A stretch of DNA of 10,806 bases from Clostridiales bacterium (GCA_012512995.1 JAAZDA010000175.1:1-10806), one strand, 5' to 3'. Positions 1-6,136 are shown, counted from the stretch's first letter. A program made the numbers and translations. The notes: generated from the letters alone by a model not told the origin.

Positions 1-510
1 GACATAACAGGCGCTTACGTTGCAGGCGTAATCCTCTGCTCGATAGATGACTCGGATTACATCGCACGCAAGATGGATATCAATTCATACATGTTGTTCG
101 GGCCGATCTTCTTCTGCGCTATCGGGTTGCAGACGAACATAAAGGAAATGAACCTGGGTATTCTGTGGTTCTCGATAGCATTTGTGCTGGTGGCTCTGCT
201 CGGCAAGATCATAGGCTGTGGAATGAGCGCGAAACTCCTGGGATTTACAGGGGAGGACAGTATCAAGATCGGAATCGGGATGATGACCAGAGGCGAGGTA
301 GCACTGATCGTCGCACAGAAGGGGCTGCAGGTAGGTATGCTCAGTCCTGAATATTTCACATCAGTTATTCTGCTGATCGTAGTGAGCTCAATACTCACGC
401 CGATAGCGCTTAAGTTGCTTTATGAGAGACACGGCGAGGCCGATTACACAGACTTCAAACACCCGGTGAAACCGGACGTGCTGTTGCAGGCGAAAGCTGC
501 AGGAAAGTAA
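1..510 (+). CDS. Cation:proton antiporter (CPA2/KefB-like), C-terminal part, 5' end outside window
   Basis: The reading frame is open from the first base, so the gene is cut by the window edge; about 169 codons remain and the first ATG at 73 is internal. The product is an integral membrane protein that would exchange Na+ or K+ for H+ across the cytoplasmic membrane. Family signatures of CPA2 exchangers are visible: ITGAYVAGVIL at the very start, the helix MLFGPIFFCAIGLQTN, and the segment GIGMMTRGEVALIVAQ, which matches the conserved RGE motif. About five hydrophobic segments remain. It ends in a short hydrophilic tail (HGEADYTDFKHPVKPDV) with no TrkA-N or TrkA-C regulatory domain, unlike KefB and KefC proper. 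The stop codon lies 8 nt before the next gene, so the two are probably co-transcribed. The ion transported cannot be told from the sequence. Confidence 0.88.
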   Translation, partial: DITGAYVAGVILCSIDDSDYIARKMDINSYMLFGPIFFCAIGLQTNIKEMNLGILWFSIAFVLVALLGKIIGCGMSAKLLGFTGEDSIKIGIGMMTRGEVALIVAQKGLQVGMLSPEYFTSVILLIVVSSILTPIALKLLYERHGEADYTDFKHPVKPDVLLQAKAAGK

Positions 511-518
511 ATCTGTCT

Positions 519-1481
519 ATGAATTATGTAGTCCTTGATCTTGAGTGGAATCAGGGTGATGCGTCAAAAGAGGCGCAGAACCCTGAAATGCCATTCGAAG
601 TTATAGAGATAGGTGCAGTGAAGCTCGACGCTGATATGAAGAATTGCGGAGAGTACTCCAGGAGAATCAAGCCGACCTGTTACAATACAATGCACTTTAT
701 TACGGCAAAACTTCTCCATATTCACAGAGCAGATCTGGAAAACGAAAGGTGTTTTCCGGAAGTCTTTGAGGATTTCAGAAAATGGTGCGGGGATGATTTT
801 CTGTTCTGTACCTGGGGACCTCAGGATCTGACAGAGCTGCAGCGAAATATGCACTATCACGGAGTGAAGCCATTTTCGGATGGTCCTCTTCCATTCCTGG
901 ATGTTCAGAAGCTCTTCTCTCTGGCTTTCCAGAGCGGCAAGGACAGGAGTTCGCTCGAGTCCGCAGTTGACATGATGGCGATCACCAAGGACATTCCGTT
1001 TCACAGGGCGAGGGATGACGCTTATTACACGGGTGAGATCCTTGCACTGATTCCTGAGAAATTCCTGAGTAATGTATCATATGATTGCTTCTCTATTCCA
1101 AAAGATAAGAAACACGAAGTTCATATAGAGTTTAATGATTACGTGAAGTTCATATCACGTGGATTTTCGGACAAAAACAAAGCTCTGGAGGATCCTGAGG
1201 TCATTTCAACTGTCTGCTGTATCTGCGGGAAACCGCTGAGGCGCAAGGCTGTTTCGTGGTTCTCCCCTAATGGAAAGAATTATTACAGTGTCTCGATCTG
1301 TCCTGAGCACGGTAATATGAAAGCCAAAGTCAGACTGAAGAAAACCGATAATGGACTGACATATGTGGTAAAGACTGAGAAATTCATTTCAGAAAAGGAT
1401 GTAAAAGATCTGAGGGAAAGAGCTGACAAGGCTGCCAGGAACGTAAAGAGGGCTGAGCAATATCAGAACCGTGGTAAGTGA
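519..1481 (+). CDS. DEDDh-family 3'-5' exonuclease with C-terminal CxxC/CxxH zinc-binding-like module
   Basis: 320 aa, cytoplasmic, predicted metal-dependent 3'-5' exonuclease of the RNase T/ERI-1/KapD-like group. All catalytic positions are visible: D7 and E9 in VVLDLEWNQ (motif I), D103 in TWGPQDL (motif II), and H162 with D167 in HRARDDA (motif III, HxxxxD), so it should be active. After the nuclease fold (about residues 1-180) comes a region with C233-x-x-C236 and C261-x-x-H264, the spacing of a zinc knuckle, then a charged helical tail rich in Lys and Arg (about 285-320) that might contact nucleic acid. The substrate (RNA or DNA) is not determinable. The start is 8 nt after the antiporter stop. 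The ribosome binding site is weak (AGGAAAG, about 12-14 nt upstream), which suggests translational coupling to the upstream gene. Confidence 0.85.
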   Translation: MNYVVLDLEWNQGDASKEAQNPEMPFEVIEIGAVKLDADMKNCGEYSRRIKPTCYNTMHFITAKLLHIHRADLENERCFPEVFEDFRKWCGDDFLFCTWGPQDLTELQRNMHYHGVKPFSDGPLPFLDVQKLFSLAFQSGKDRSSLESAVDMMAITKDIPFHRARDDAYYTGEILALIPEKFLSNVSYDCFSIPKDKKHEVHIEFNDYVKFISRGFSDKNKALEDPEVISTVCCICGKPLRRKAVSWFSPNGKNYYSVSICPEHGNMKAKVRLKKTDNGLTYVVKTEKFISEKDVKDLRERADKAARNVKRAEQYQNRGK

Positions 1482-1502
1482 AATAAATCAGCAATCCAGG
1501 AA

Positions 1503-3179
1503 TCAGTTGTTATTATTTGAATGCGTTCCGTCATCCATGGAATCCATGCTGTGGAAGCGGCGATAGCCACCAATGCTGTCGGCCTGTTCATTTCTCTTCC
1601 AGCGTTTCTTGCGGATCCTCTGAGGTCTTGTGTAGTAGTCAATATATGAAATGATCATGATGACACAGGAAAGACAGACGAAGAATAAAGAAATGAATAT
1701 CAGCAGCGAGCGGATGTCAATAAAGATAGTACCGGTATCGTTAGTCTTGATGAATCTGTGATAGAAAGCACGGATCTTGTTCTTCACAACTTTGAGGAAC
1801 AGGGTCTTTTTATTATCTTCTTCTGTTGTGGTTCCTGAATCATCTGCAGAAACAGGAGCCCCGTTTTTTGTGAGCGTAAGGTCAGCAGTTCCTACGACGG
1901 TGTTTCCGTAGCTGTATGTCACAGTTCCGTTTCCAGAGTTGTCACTTGCGTATTCTATATTGCTGGTCAGATCAGATATTGAAGAACCGGCCGGAACAAT
2001 AACGGTTCCGGTCTCTGAAAGCGAGAAGGTTTCAGTATTATTGCCAAATGGCGATTTCCCGTTTGAGAGAAAGGGTTTGTCATAAAAGTTCACAGATGAA
2101 TCTTTGCCGGCAACATCTGTGCAGGAAAAATTGTTGAATCCATAATCGAAGAGATTGACAGTATCTGTGAACTGGTAGGGCGATTCCTCTTTGAGTACTG
2201 CACAGATGAGTGTCATACCGTTTCTTTCAGCTGCTGTCACTAATGTTTCTCTGGCAAGGCTCGTGTAACCTGTCTTGCCGCCAAGAACACCGTCGCAGGG
2301 TGTTTCACCCGTTATCAGCTGGTGCTTGTTTGTGAGATAGAAATCGTCCGGCTGCGTGGCTGTAGCAGTGAAGTGATACGAAGGAGTATTGCCTATGCGT
2401 GCAAGGGTGTCGTTTTCGAAAAAGGCTTTTGCAATGAGACACAGATCGTGTGCTGTCGTGTAGTGGTTGTCGTCATGAAGACCGTTCGTGGTCACAAAAT
2501 GAGTGTTTGTGCAGCCAAGTTCGACAGCTCTTTCATTCATCAGATCCACAAAAGCGTCTATGCTGCCACTGACTTTCTCCGCTACAGCGTTTGCGACTTC
2601 ATTGGCAGATCCGACCATGATCCCATACAAAGCCTGCTCGACAGTGATTGTTTCGCCGACATCCATTCCGATATTGGAAGCGCCCTCTCCGACCGGCGCC
2701 AGTGCGGCCTCGGACATGGTGACAGTATCTGTGAGATCGAGCTTTTCTGCTGCGATAAGGCAGGTCATGAGCTTGGTGGTGCTCGCCGGATAAAGGGCCT
2801 CATCCATATTCTTGTTATAGAGAATGACACCTGTCTCGGCATTCATGAGGCAGGCGCCTTCAGCTCCGATCGCCGGGCCTTGCGGCCACATTGAGTCTTC
2901 ATTGCTCTGTATTGATTCAGATTTGCGAGCCTCGGCCTCAGCATTGTAGTCTTCTGTTCCATCGGCAGAAAGAATAGTCTCGCCTTCAGCGACAGCTGAA
3001 CTCTTCGCGGCGGAAGCACTCTCTTCTACATCAGCCATTACAGGGTGCATTGAAGAACTGAGCGCAAAAAACACGGAAAATAGAACAGCAAACAAAAACG
3101 TCGGCTTCACTTTTCTGTACGAAGGCTGACGTTTCTGTCTGATAGTATCTGCTGTTGTAAATAATCTTCCAGAAATCAT
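1503..3179 (-). CDS. dacF: D-alanyl-D-alanine carboxypeptidase (DacF/PBP5-like, peptidase S11) with C-terminal membrane anchor
   Basis: 558 aa penicillin-binding protein that removes the terminal D-Ala from peptidoglycan stem peptides outside the cell. The three active-site motifs are intact: S133-T-T-K136 (nucleophile and base), S191-A-N193, and K302-T-G304 in GGKTGYT. The N-terminus is basic (residues 12-25) followed by a hydrophobic stretch (26-43) and a VMA-D sequence that fits signal peptidase after A49. An acidic, low-complexity linker (50-95) precedes the catalytic domain (about 100-350). A beta-rich PBP5-C-like region follows (about 360-440), then a Thr/Glu linker. A strong transmembrane helix (about 487-512) is followed by a very basic stop-transfer stretch (RPQRIRKKRWKRN) and a 28-residue cytoplasmic tail ending in NNNN. 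The ATG overlaps the trxA stop (ATGA) and has no good ribosome binding site, so coupling is likely. At 558 aa it is longer than typical DacF (about 390-440). Confidence 0.9.
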   Translation of the reverse strand: MISGRLFTTADTIRQKRQPSYRKVKPTFLFAVLFSVFFALSSSMHPVMADVEESASAAKSSAVAEGETILSADGTEDYNAEAEARKSESIQSNEDSMWPQGPAIGAEGACLMNAETGVILYNKNMDEALYPASTTKLMTCLIAAEKLDLTDTVTMSEAALAPVGEGASNIGMDVGETITVEQALYGIMVGSANEVANAVAEKVSGSIDAFVDLMNERAVELGCTNTHFVTTNGLHDDNHYTTAHDLCLIAKAFFENDTLARIGNTPSYHFTATATQPDDFYLTNKHQLITGETPCDGVLGGKTGYTSLARETLVTAAERNGMTLICAVLKEESPYQFTDTVNLFDYGFNNFSCTDVAGKDSSVNFYDKPFLSNGKSPFGNNTETFSLSETGTVIVPAGSSISDLTSNIEYASDNSGNGTVTYSYGNTVVGTADLTLTKNGAPVSADDSGTTTEEDNKKTLFLKVVKNKIRAFYHRFIKTNDTGTIFIDIRSLLIFISLFFVCLSCVIMIISYIDYYTRPQRIRKKRWKRNEQADSIGGYRRFHSMDSMDDGTHSNNNN

Positions 3180-3493
3180 TCGATCGCTTTTTGTATCTTC
3201 TCAATAAGTGTATTCTTGGAAACACTTCCGATCGAGGTGCCGACGATTTCGCCATTCTTGAAAATGATGAATGTAGGGATCGACATTACTCCGTACTTGC
3301 CGGCAAGATCAGGATTATCATCCACATTGACCTGGCCTACCTTGAGTTTGCCCGTATATTCAGTAGCAAGCTGTTCCACAATAGGTGCCATCATCTTACA
3401 GGGACCACACCAGTCCGCAAAGAAATCTACAAGAACCGGAATATCACTTTTTAAAACCTCTTCATCAAAATCGGACGAACTGAGACGCATCAT
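3176..3493 (-). CDS. trxA: Thioredoxin
   Basis: 105 aa, a full-length single-domain cytoplasmic thioredoxin. The redox-active site is W28-C29-G30-P31-C32 in DFFADWCGPCK, and the cis-proline is P73 in MSIPTF; both are canonical. It would reduce protein disulfides, using electrons from thioredoxin reductase, which is not in this window. A strong ribosome binding site (AAGGAGG) lies 6 nt upstream of the first of two consecutive ATG codons (3493 and 3490); either could be used. The stop codon overlaps the start of the carboxypeptidase gene by 4 nt (ATGA), making a tight trxA-dac pair. A 110-nt gap with an extended -10 element separates it from trmB upstream. Confidence 0.96.
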   Translation of the reverse strand: MMRLSSSDFDEEVLKSDIPVLVDFFADWCGPCKMMAPIVEQLATEYTGKLKVGQVNVDDNPDLAGKYGVMSIPTFIIFKNGEIVGTSIGSVSKNTLIEKIQKAIE

Positions 3494-3499
3494 TTATTT

Positions 3500-3506
3500 C
3501 CTCCTT
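3500..3506 (-). promoter_or_regulatory. Ribosome binding site of trxA
   Basis: On the minus strand this reads AAGGAGG, a full Shine-Dalgarno match, with 6 nt before the ATG at 3493 and 9 nt before the ATG at 3490. It supports the chosen start. Confidence 0.85.
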
Positions 3507-3563
3507 AATTATACAGTTCCGGGAAGTGACCGACTGGCGGAACAATTCCTGCGGATTTCCCTC

Positions 3564-3573
3564 ATTATATCAT
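3564..3573 (-). promoter_or_regulatory. Extended -10 promoter element upstream of trxA
   Basis: The minus strand carries a perfect TATAAT (3569 down to 3564) preceded by TG plus one base, giving TGATATAAT, an extended -10. No good -35 hexamer is seen 16-18 nt upstream, which is normal for extended -10 promoters. Transcription would begin near 3557, giving a leader of roughly 60 nt for trxA-dac. The assignment is by motif only. Confidence 0.5.
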
Positions 3574-3603
3574 GTCATTGTCAGGAGTGCATCCCGGTAA
3601 TTA

Positions 3604-4266
3604 TTAAATTAGTGTAACCTGAGCGCCGCTACGCTCTATTACACATTTACATATTGCGTTGCCCTTGCCGGAAAAACGCTTCTCGTACTCGGTCATTACA
3701 TTTCCCGCATTCATCGCGGGATCGTTATGAAGGTCATAAGTGATCTGCAGTATCTGATAGCCGCCGGGTACAATTTCGTCCACGGCAAAATCAAACAGTT
3801 CGCGGTTATCTGTTTTGAATTCTATATGGCCGTCTGCGCCAAGAAAGTTTGAATAGAGCCTCAGGAATTCCTTGCAGGGGAGCCTGCGTGTCTGCTGCGA
3901 TTTCTTGGGCCAGGGGTCGGAAAAGTTGAGATAAATGAGATCGACCTCGTCTTTCGCAAAAACATCCTCAAGGAGTTCGGCCTCATATCGGAGGTAAACG
4001 AGGTTCGTAAGCTGTGCCTCTTCCTGCTTCTGGACAGCACGGAGCAGAACGCTCGAATACTTCTCTATGCCGATGAAGTTGACATCAGGATTCTCCTGCG
4101 CCATCTGGACGATAAAACAACCCTTGCCGGTGCCGATTTCTATCCTCAGTGGATTATCATTTTTGAAATATTCTCTCCAGTGGCCCTTCCACTCCTCGGG
4201 CGTGTCAATGACATAACTGCTCTCTTTAAGATGCTCCCGCGCGCCGGGAATGTTGCGCAAACGCAT
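3604..4266 (-). CDS. trmB: tRNA (guanine-N7-)-methyltransferase TrmB
   Basis: 220 aa cytoplasmic SAM-dependent enzyme that makes m7G at position 46 of tRNA. The SAM-binding motif EIGTGKG (residues 43-49) and E68 in FIGIEKY are present, as are NFSDPWPK with D117, KTDN (151-154) and TEYEKRF (192-198), all in the family order. The start is chosen at ATG 4266 because the product then begins MRLRNIPGAR, as in Firmicutes TrmB, and a GAGG lies 8 nt upstream; a TTG 21 nt further upstream (4287) would add seven residues with no support. Oddity: after DPWPKK the family normally has RHxKRRL, but here it reads SQQTRRL, so the usual Arg, His and Lys are replaced. It is divergent from the lipoprotein gene across about 106 nt. 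Confidence 0.95.
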   Translation of the reverse strand: MRLRNIPGAREHLKESSYVIDTPEEWKGHWREYFKNDNPLRIEIGTGKGCFIVQMAQENPDVNFIGIEKYSSVLLRAVQKQEEAQLTNLVYLRYEAELLEDVFAKDEVDLIYLNFSDPWPKKSQQTRRLPCKEFLRLYSNFLGADGHIEFKTDNRELFDFAVDEIVPGGYQILQITYDLHNDPAMNAGNVMTEYEKRFSGKGNAICKCVIERSGAQVTLI

Positions 4267-4302
4267 ACTATAAACCTCGTCTTTCAATATTTTGCTGCAA
4301 AT

Positions 4303-4310
4303 ATTATACT
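4303..4310. promoter_or_regulatory. Overlapping divergent -10 elements between trmB and the lipoprotein gene
   Basis: The 8-bp core ATTATACT reads TATAAT on the minus strand (4308 to 4303, toward trmB) and TATACT on the plus strand (4305 to 4310, toward the lipoprotein gene), so the two -10 hexamers share four base pairs. The -35 regions are weak on both sides. For trmB this would give a start near 4296 and a leader of about 30 nt that includes its GAGG site. For the lipoprotein gene it would give a start near 4317. No other -10-like sequence in the gap is better placed for trmB. Confidence 0.45.
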
Positions 4311-4355
4311 ATGATATTAAGGTTTACAGTAATCTTTGAACTGTAATGATACGTC

Positions 4356-4361
4356 GAGGAG
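4356..4361 (+). promoter_or_regulatory. Ribosome binding site that decides the lipoprotein start
   Basis: GAGGAG lies inside the longest possible reading frame and 11 nt before the in-frame TTG at 4373. It favours translation from TTG, which also gives a cleaner lipoprotein signal peptide. Confidence 0.5.
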
Positions 4362-4372
4362 AAAATACTGCA

Positions 4373-5122
4373 TTGAAAATTACTAAACAGGTTCCTCTGA
4401 TAATAGGATTTACTCTGATATTCGCGATAGGCGCTGTGGGATGCGGCAAAACAAGTGTTCCCGCGACTGAAGCGGTGGTCTCATGGGCCCTGGTAGATGG
4501 AGAAACGACGGAGATCCCTGAGTTTTCTGCCTCTGACGGCGGCGAGATCACATCAGAGATGGAGCGGCTCAACAAAGAGACAAAGGTCGTAAAGGATTTT
4601 TACGAAGAAACAAAATCGAATGGGACAAAAGCTACCATCAAAACAAGTGTTACAGATAACGGCAGGTTCATCACAACAGACACAGTCTATTCAAGACCTG
4701 CACTTGAAACTGACGATGGTTTCAATGCGGCGGGAAATAATGAGAATATTATGACGCTTGTTTATGATTACAAAAATGACAGAGCTGTCATGTGCAAAGA
4801 TGCGCTGGAGATACTGGGGATAGCGGGCGATCAACTGAGCATTGATGTAAACAATGCGTATGTGAATGCAGGATTTCATGGAACGATCACTTATACTGAC
4901 ATGCAGGGGTTTGTGCCGGCGGTCTCAGAAAATGACGGCACCTCCGCTGGAAGCAGTGATAAAAAGGAAATAGATACGGATGTTTCGATCGAAGCCGTAT
5001 ATATGAAGTTGCGGATCAAAGAGGATGATACTGAAATGGAACAGTTCTTCCGATATGATCCGTCTGACATGACGATTGAGAAGATCGATCCGGAAAGCGT
5101 TATTGTGTATGGCATAGAGTAA
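4373..5122 (+). CDS. Predicted lipoprotein of unknown function
   Basis: About 249 aa; I do not recognise a family. The TTG at 4373 is preferred as start because GAGGAG (4356-4361) sits upstream of it, although 11 nt away, and the product then begins with a textbook lipoprotein signal: a short basic region (MKITKQ), a hydrophobic core (residues 7-22), and AVGC with C24 as the lipidation site. An in-frame ATG at 4346 would add nine residues, but no ribosome binding site precedes it. The mature part is hydrophilic and acidic, begins with a Ser/Thr/Glu-rich stretch, and has a Ser/Gly/Asp/Lys-rich linker around residues 189-203. It contains pieces such as LVYDYKNDRAVMCKD and FFRYDPSDMTIEKIDPE. It should be attached to the outer face of the cytoplasmic membrane. 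It is convergent with the next gene, with only 11 nt between stops and no visible terminator. Confidence 0.72.
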   Translation: MKITKQVPLIIGFTLIFAIGAVGCGKTSVPATEAVVSWALVDGETTEIPEFSASDGGEITSEMERLNKETKVVKDFYEETKSNGTKATIKTSVTDNGRFITTDTVYSRPALETDDGFNAAGNNENIMTLVYDYKNDRAVMCKDALEILGIAGDQLSIDVNNAYVNAGFHGTITYTDMQGFVPAVSENDGTSAGSSDKKEIDTDVSIEAVYMKLRIKEDDTEMEQFFRYDPSDMTIEKIDPESVIVYGIE

Positions 5123-5133
5123 TGTTGCCTGAA

Positions 5134-5901
5134 TTATTTGTGCAGTGATATTTTGCGCAGCACGCTTTGACATAGTTCAATCAGCACATATACAGCCATG
5201 ATTACCGCAAACACAGTCGCAGCGTAGGCGAAGCGCCAGCCGGGCGTGCCGAGTGCGTAGTAATATGTTTCGAGGATAGAACCACTGACAGGCCATATGA
5301 TAAAGAAATAATTGCACTTGAATATTACGTCAAAGAGCGCAATAAACGGTGTGATCACAGCGATATACAGGATCGGCATCCACATATGGCAAAGTCTGGG
5401 CGTAAAGCGGCGGTCAATGAGGAGCATGATCGGGAAAGTAATTGCCAGCATGTGCCAGACAAAACTGTGGATGCTCATAAAATTCATGAGCGGGTAGAAA
5501 TACCAGTCGGGAGTTATGAGCGCCGATAGTGCGCCGGGCATGAGTGCTACAAAATCGACCTCACCGAGGAAGGCGCAGAATTTGTTTTGACGTGGAAGAA
5601 ATGCGATGATCAGGTCGGTGTAGATGGCAAAACTGCAGAAGTGCAGCGGCAGGTAACCGACCGACATGTGACCGGTTGCGGCAAGGGTTGATATTTTGAT
5701 GAATTCCATGGCTGCAAGCATAATGGCGATAACTTTGAGAATCAGCGTGCGACGTCCTTCATCAGACCTTGAGAAGAAATAGCACAATAAGACAATAACG
5801 GCGGCAATAAGCGCCAGCACGCAGAAGTGTTCAATTGAGAAAAGGCCAAAACCTGTCCCATCCGGGATCTCGTCTTCCACACAAAAGAAATAATCAACCA
5901 T
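5134..5901 (-). CDS. YwaF/TMEM164-type integral membrane protein (TIGR02206 family)
   Basis: 255 aa polytopic membrane protein with about six or seven hydrophobic segments. Family hallmarks are visible in order: YLPLHFCSF (84-91, with H87 and C89), MPGALSALITPDW (121-133), a helix with IHSFVWH (H145, H150), and NYFFIIWPVSGS (197-208) followed by GTPGWRF. This matches the pattern I know from Bacillus YwaF and the TIGR02206 family. The bacterial function is not established. The related human TMEM164 has been reported as a lipid acyltransferase using a cysteine and a histidine, so a lipid-modifying role is possible but only an inference. The start is ATG 5901 because AGGTGA (5915-5910) lies 8 nt upstream; a GTG at 5913 would overlap that site. 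It is convergent with the lipoprotein gene and divergent from the opp operon. Confidence 0.82.
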   Translation of the reverse strand: MVDYFFCVEDEIPDGTGFGLFSIEHFCVLALIAAVIVLLCYFFSRSDEGRRTLILKVIAIMLAAMEFIKISTLAATGHMSVGYLPLHFCSFAIYTDLIIAFLPRQNKFCAFLGEVDFVALMPGALSALITPDWYFYPLMNFMSIHSFVWHMLAITFPIMLLIDRRFTPRLCHMWMPILYIAVITPFIALFDVIFKCNYFFIIWPVSGSILETYYYALGTPGWRFAYAATVFAVIMAVYVLIELCQSVLRKISLHK

Positions 5902-5909
5902 GATTACGT

Positions 5910-5915
5910 TCACCT
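5910..5915 (-). promoter_or_regulatory. Ribosome binding site deciding the YwaF-like start
   Basis: The minus strand reads AGGTGA, complementary to the 3' end of 16S rRNA, 8 nt before the ATG at 5901. It rules against the in-frame GTG at 5913, which it overlaps. Confidence 0.6.
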
Positions 5916-5995
5916 GATTCAGATGTTTTTTTTATCTGGCATCATTATATAGCAATTGTTGGCAAAAATGTTCCGGGCATGCAGGCTGAATCAGG
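5913..5995. repeat. Pair of CTGAWTCAG dyads in inverted orientation
   Basis: CCTGATTCAG (5913-5922) and its exact reverse complement CTGAATCAGG (5986-5995) flank the -10 of the YwaF-like gene. Each core (CTGATTCAG, CTGAATCAG) is itself a 9-bp odd palindrome with 4-bp arms. The centres are 72 bp apart, close to seven helical turns. The left copy overlaps the ribosome binding site of the minus-strand gene. They could be operator sites; nothing identifies the regulator. Confidence 0.45.
5944..5949 (-). promoter_or_regulatory. -10 element of the YwaF-like gene
   Basis: A perfect TATAAT on the minus strand lies about 43 nt upstream of the ATG at 5901. No convincing -35 is found at 16-18 nt; TTGCCA (5965-5960) is present but only 10 nt away. 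A start near 5937 would give a leader of roughly 36 nt. Confidence 0.4.
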
Positions 5996-6038
5996 GCGGA
6001 CAAAGCTATCCACGGGCGACGACGGAAGCGTTTTCTGA

Positions 6039-6067
6039 TTGACGACAACGCAGTATCGTGCTAAAGT
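6039..6067 (+). promoter_or_regulatory. Candidate sigma-A promoter upstream of oppB
   Basis: TTGACG (6039-6044, five of six matches to the -35 consensus) is followed after 17 nt by TAAAGT (6062-6067, four of six for -10). Transcription would start near 6074, leaving a leader of about 130 nt that contains the terminator hairpin. A second possible element, the extended -10 TGTTATATT (6113-6121), lies downstream and would start near 6128, also before the terminator. Confidence 0.4.
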
Positions 6068-6068
6068 C

Positions 6069-6119
6069 TATAACAAGTTTAACTATTTTTGGTGTTTGTA
6101 AGTTGCTCAATTTGTTATA
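6069..6119 (+). repeat. 11-bp AT-rich inverted repeat in the opp leader region
   Basis: TATAACAAGTT (6069-6079) pairs with AATTTGTTATA (6109-6119): ten Watson-Crick pairs plus one G-U, with a 29-nt loop. The outer eight base pairs are perfect. In DNA it could be a pair of operator half-sites; in RNA it could be a leader hairpin if transcription starts upstream of 6069. It lies 17 nt before the terminator stem. Confidence 0.5.
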
Positions 6120-6136
6120 TTATTGAATGAAGCAGC

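Noticed and set aside
564..1004. Minus-strand open frame opposite the exonuclease gene
   Set aside because: Antisense shadow of a gene with all DEDDh residues; no ribosome binding site or plausible product.
1482..1502. Terminator between the convergent exonuclease and carboxypeptidase genes
   Set aside because: Only 21 nt, with no stem or T-tract on either strand.
2322..2894. Long plus-strand open frame opposite the carboxypeptidase gene
   Set aside because: It is antisense to a gene with intact catalytic motifs; its translation is Cys/His/Arg-rich with no recognisable domain.
4267..4287. TTG 4287 as the start of TrmB
   Set aside because: It adds seven residues before the conserved MRLRN start and removes the spacing from the GAGG site.
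5968..6042. 24-codon reading frame starting at ATG 5968 (MFRACRLNQG...)
   Set aside because: No ribosome binding site upstream, no recognisable product, and it overlaps the opp promoter candidate.
6092..6130. 12-codon frame (GTG start, ending TGA at 6128-6130) as a leader peptide for attenuation
   Set aside because: No ribosome binding site and no run of a regulatory codon; the preceding bases are A/T only.
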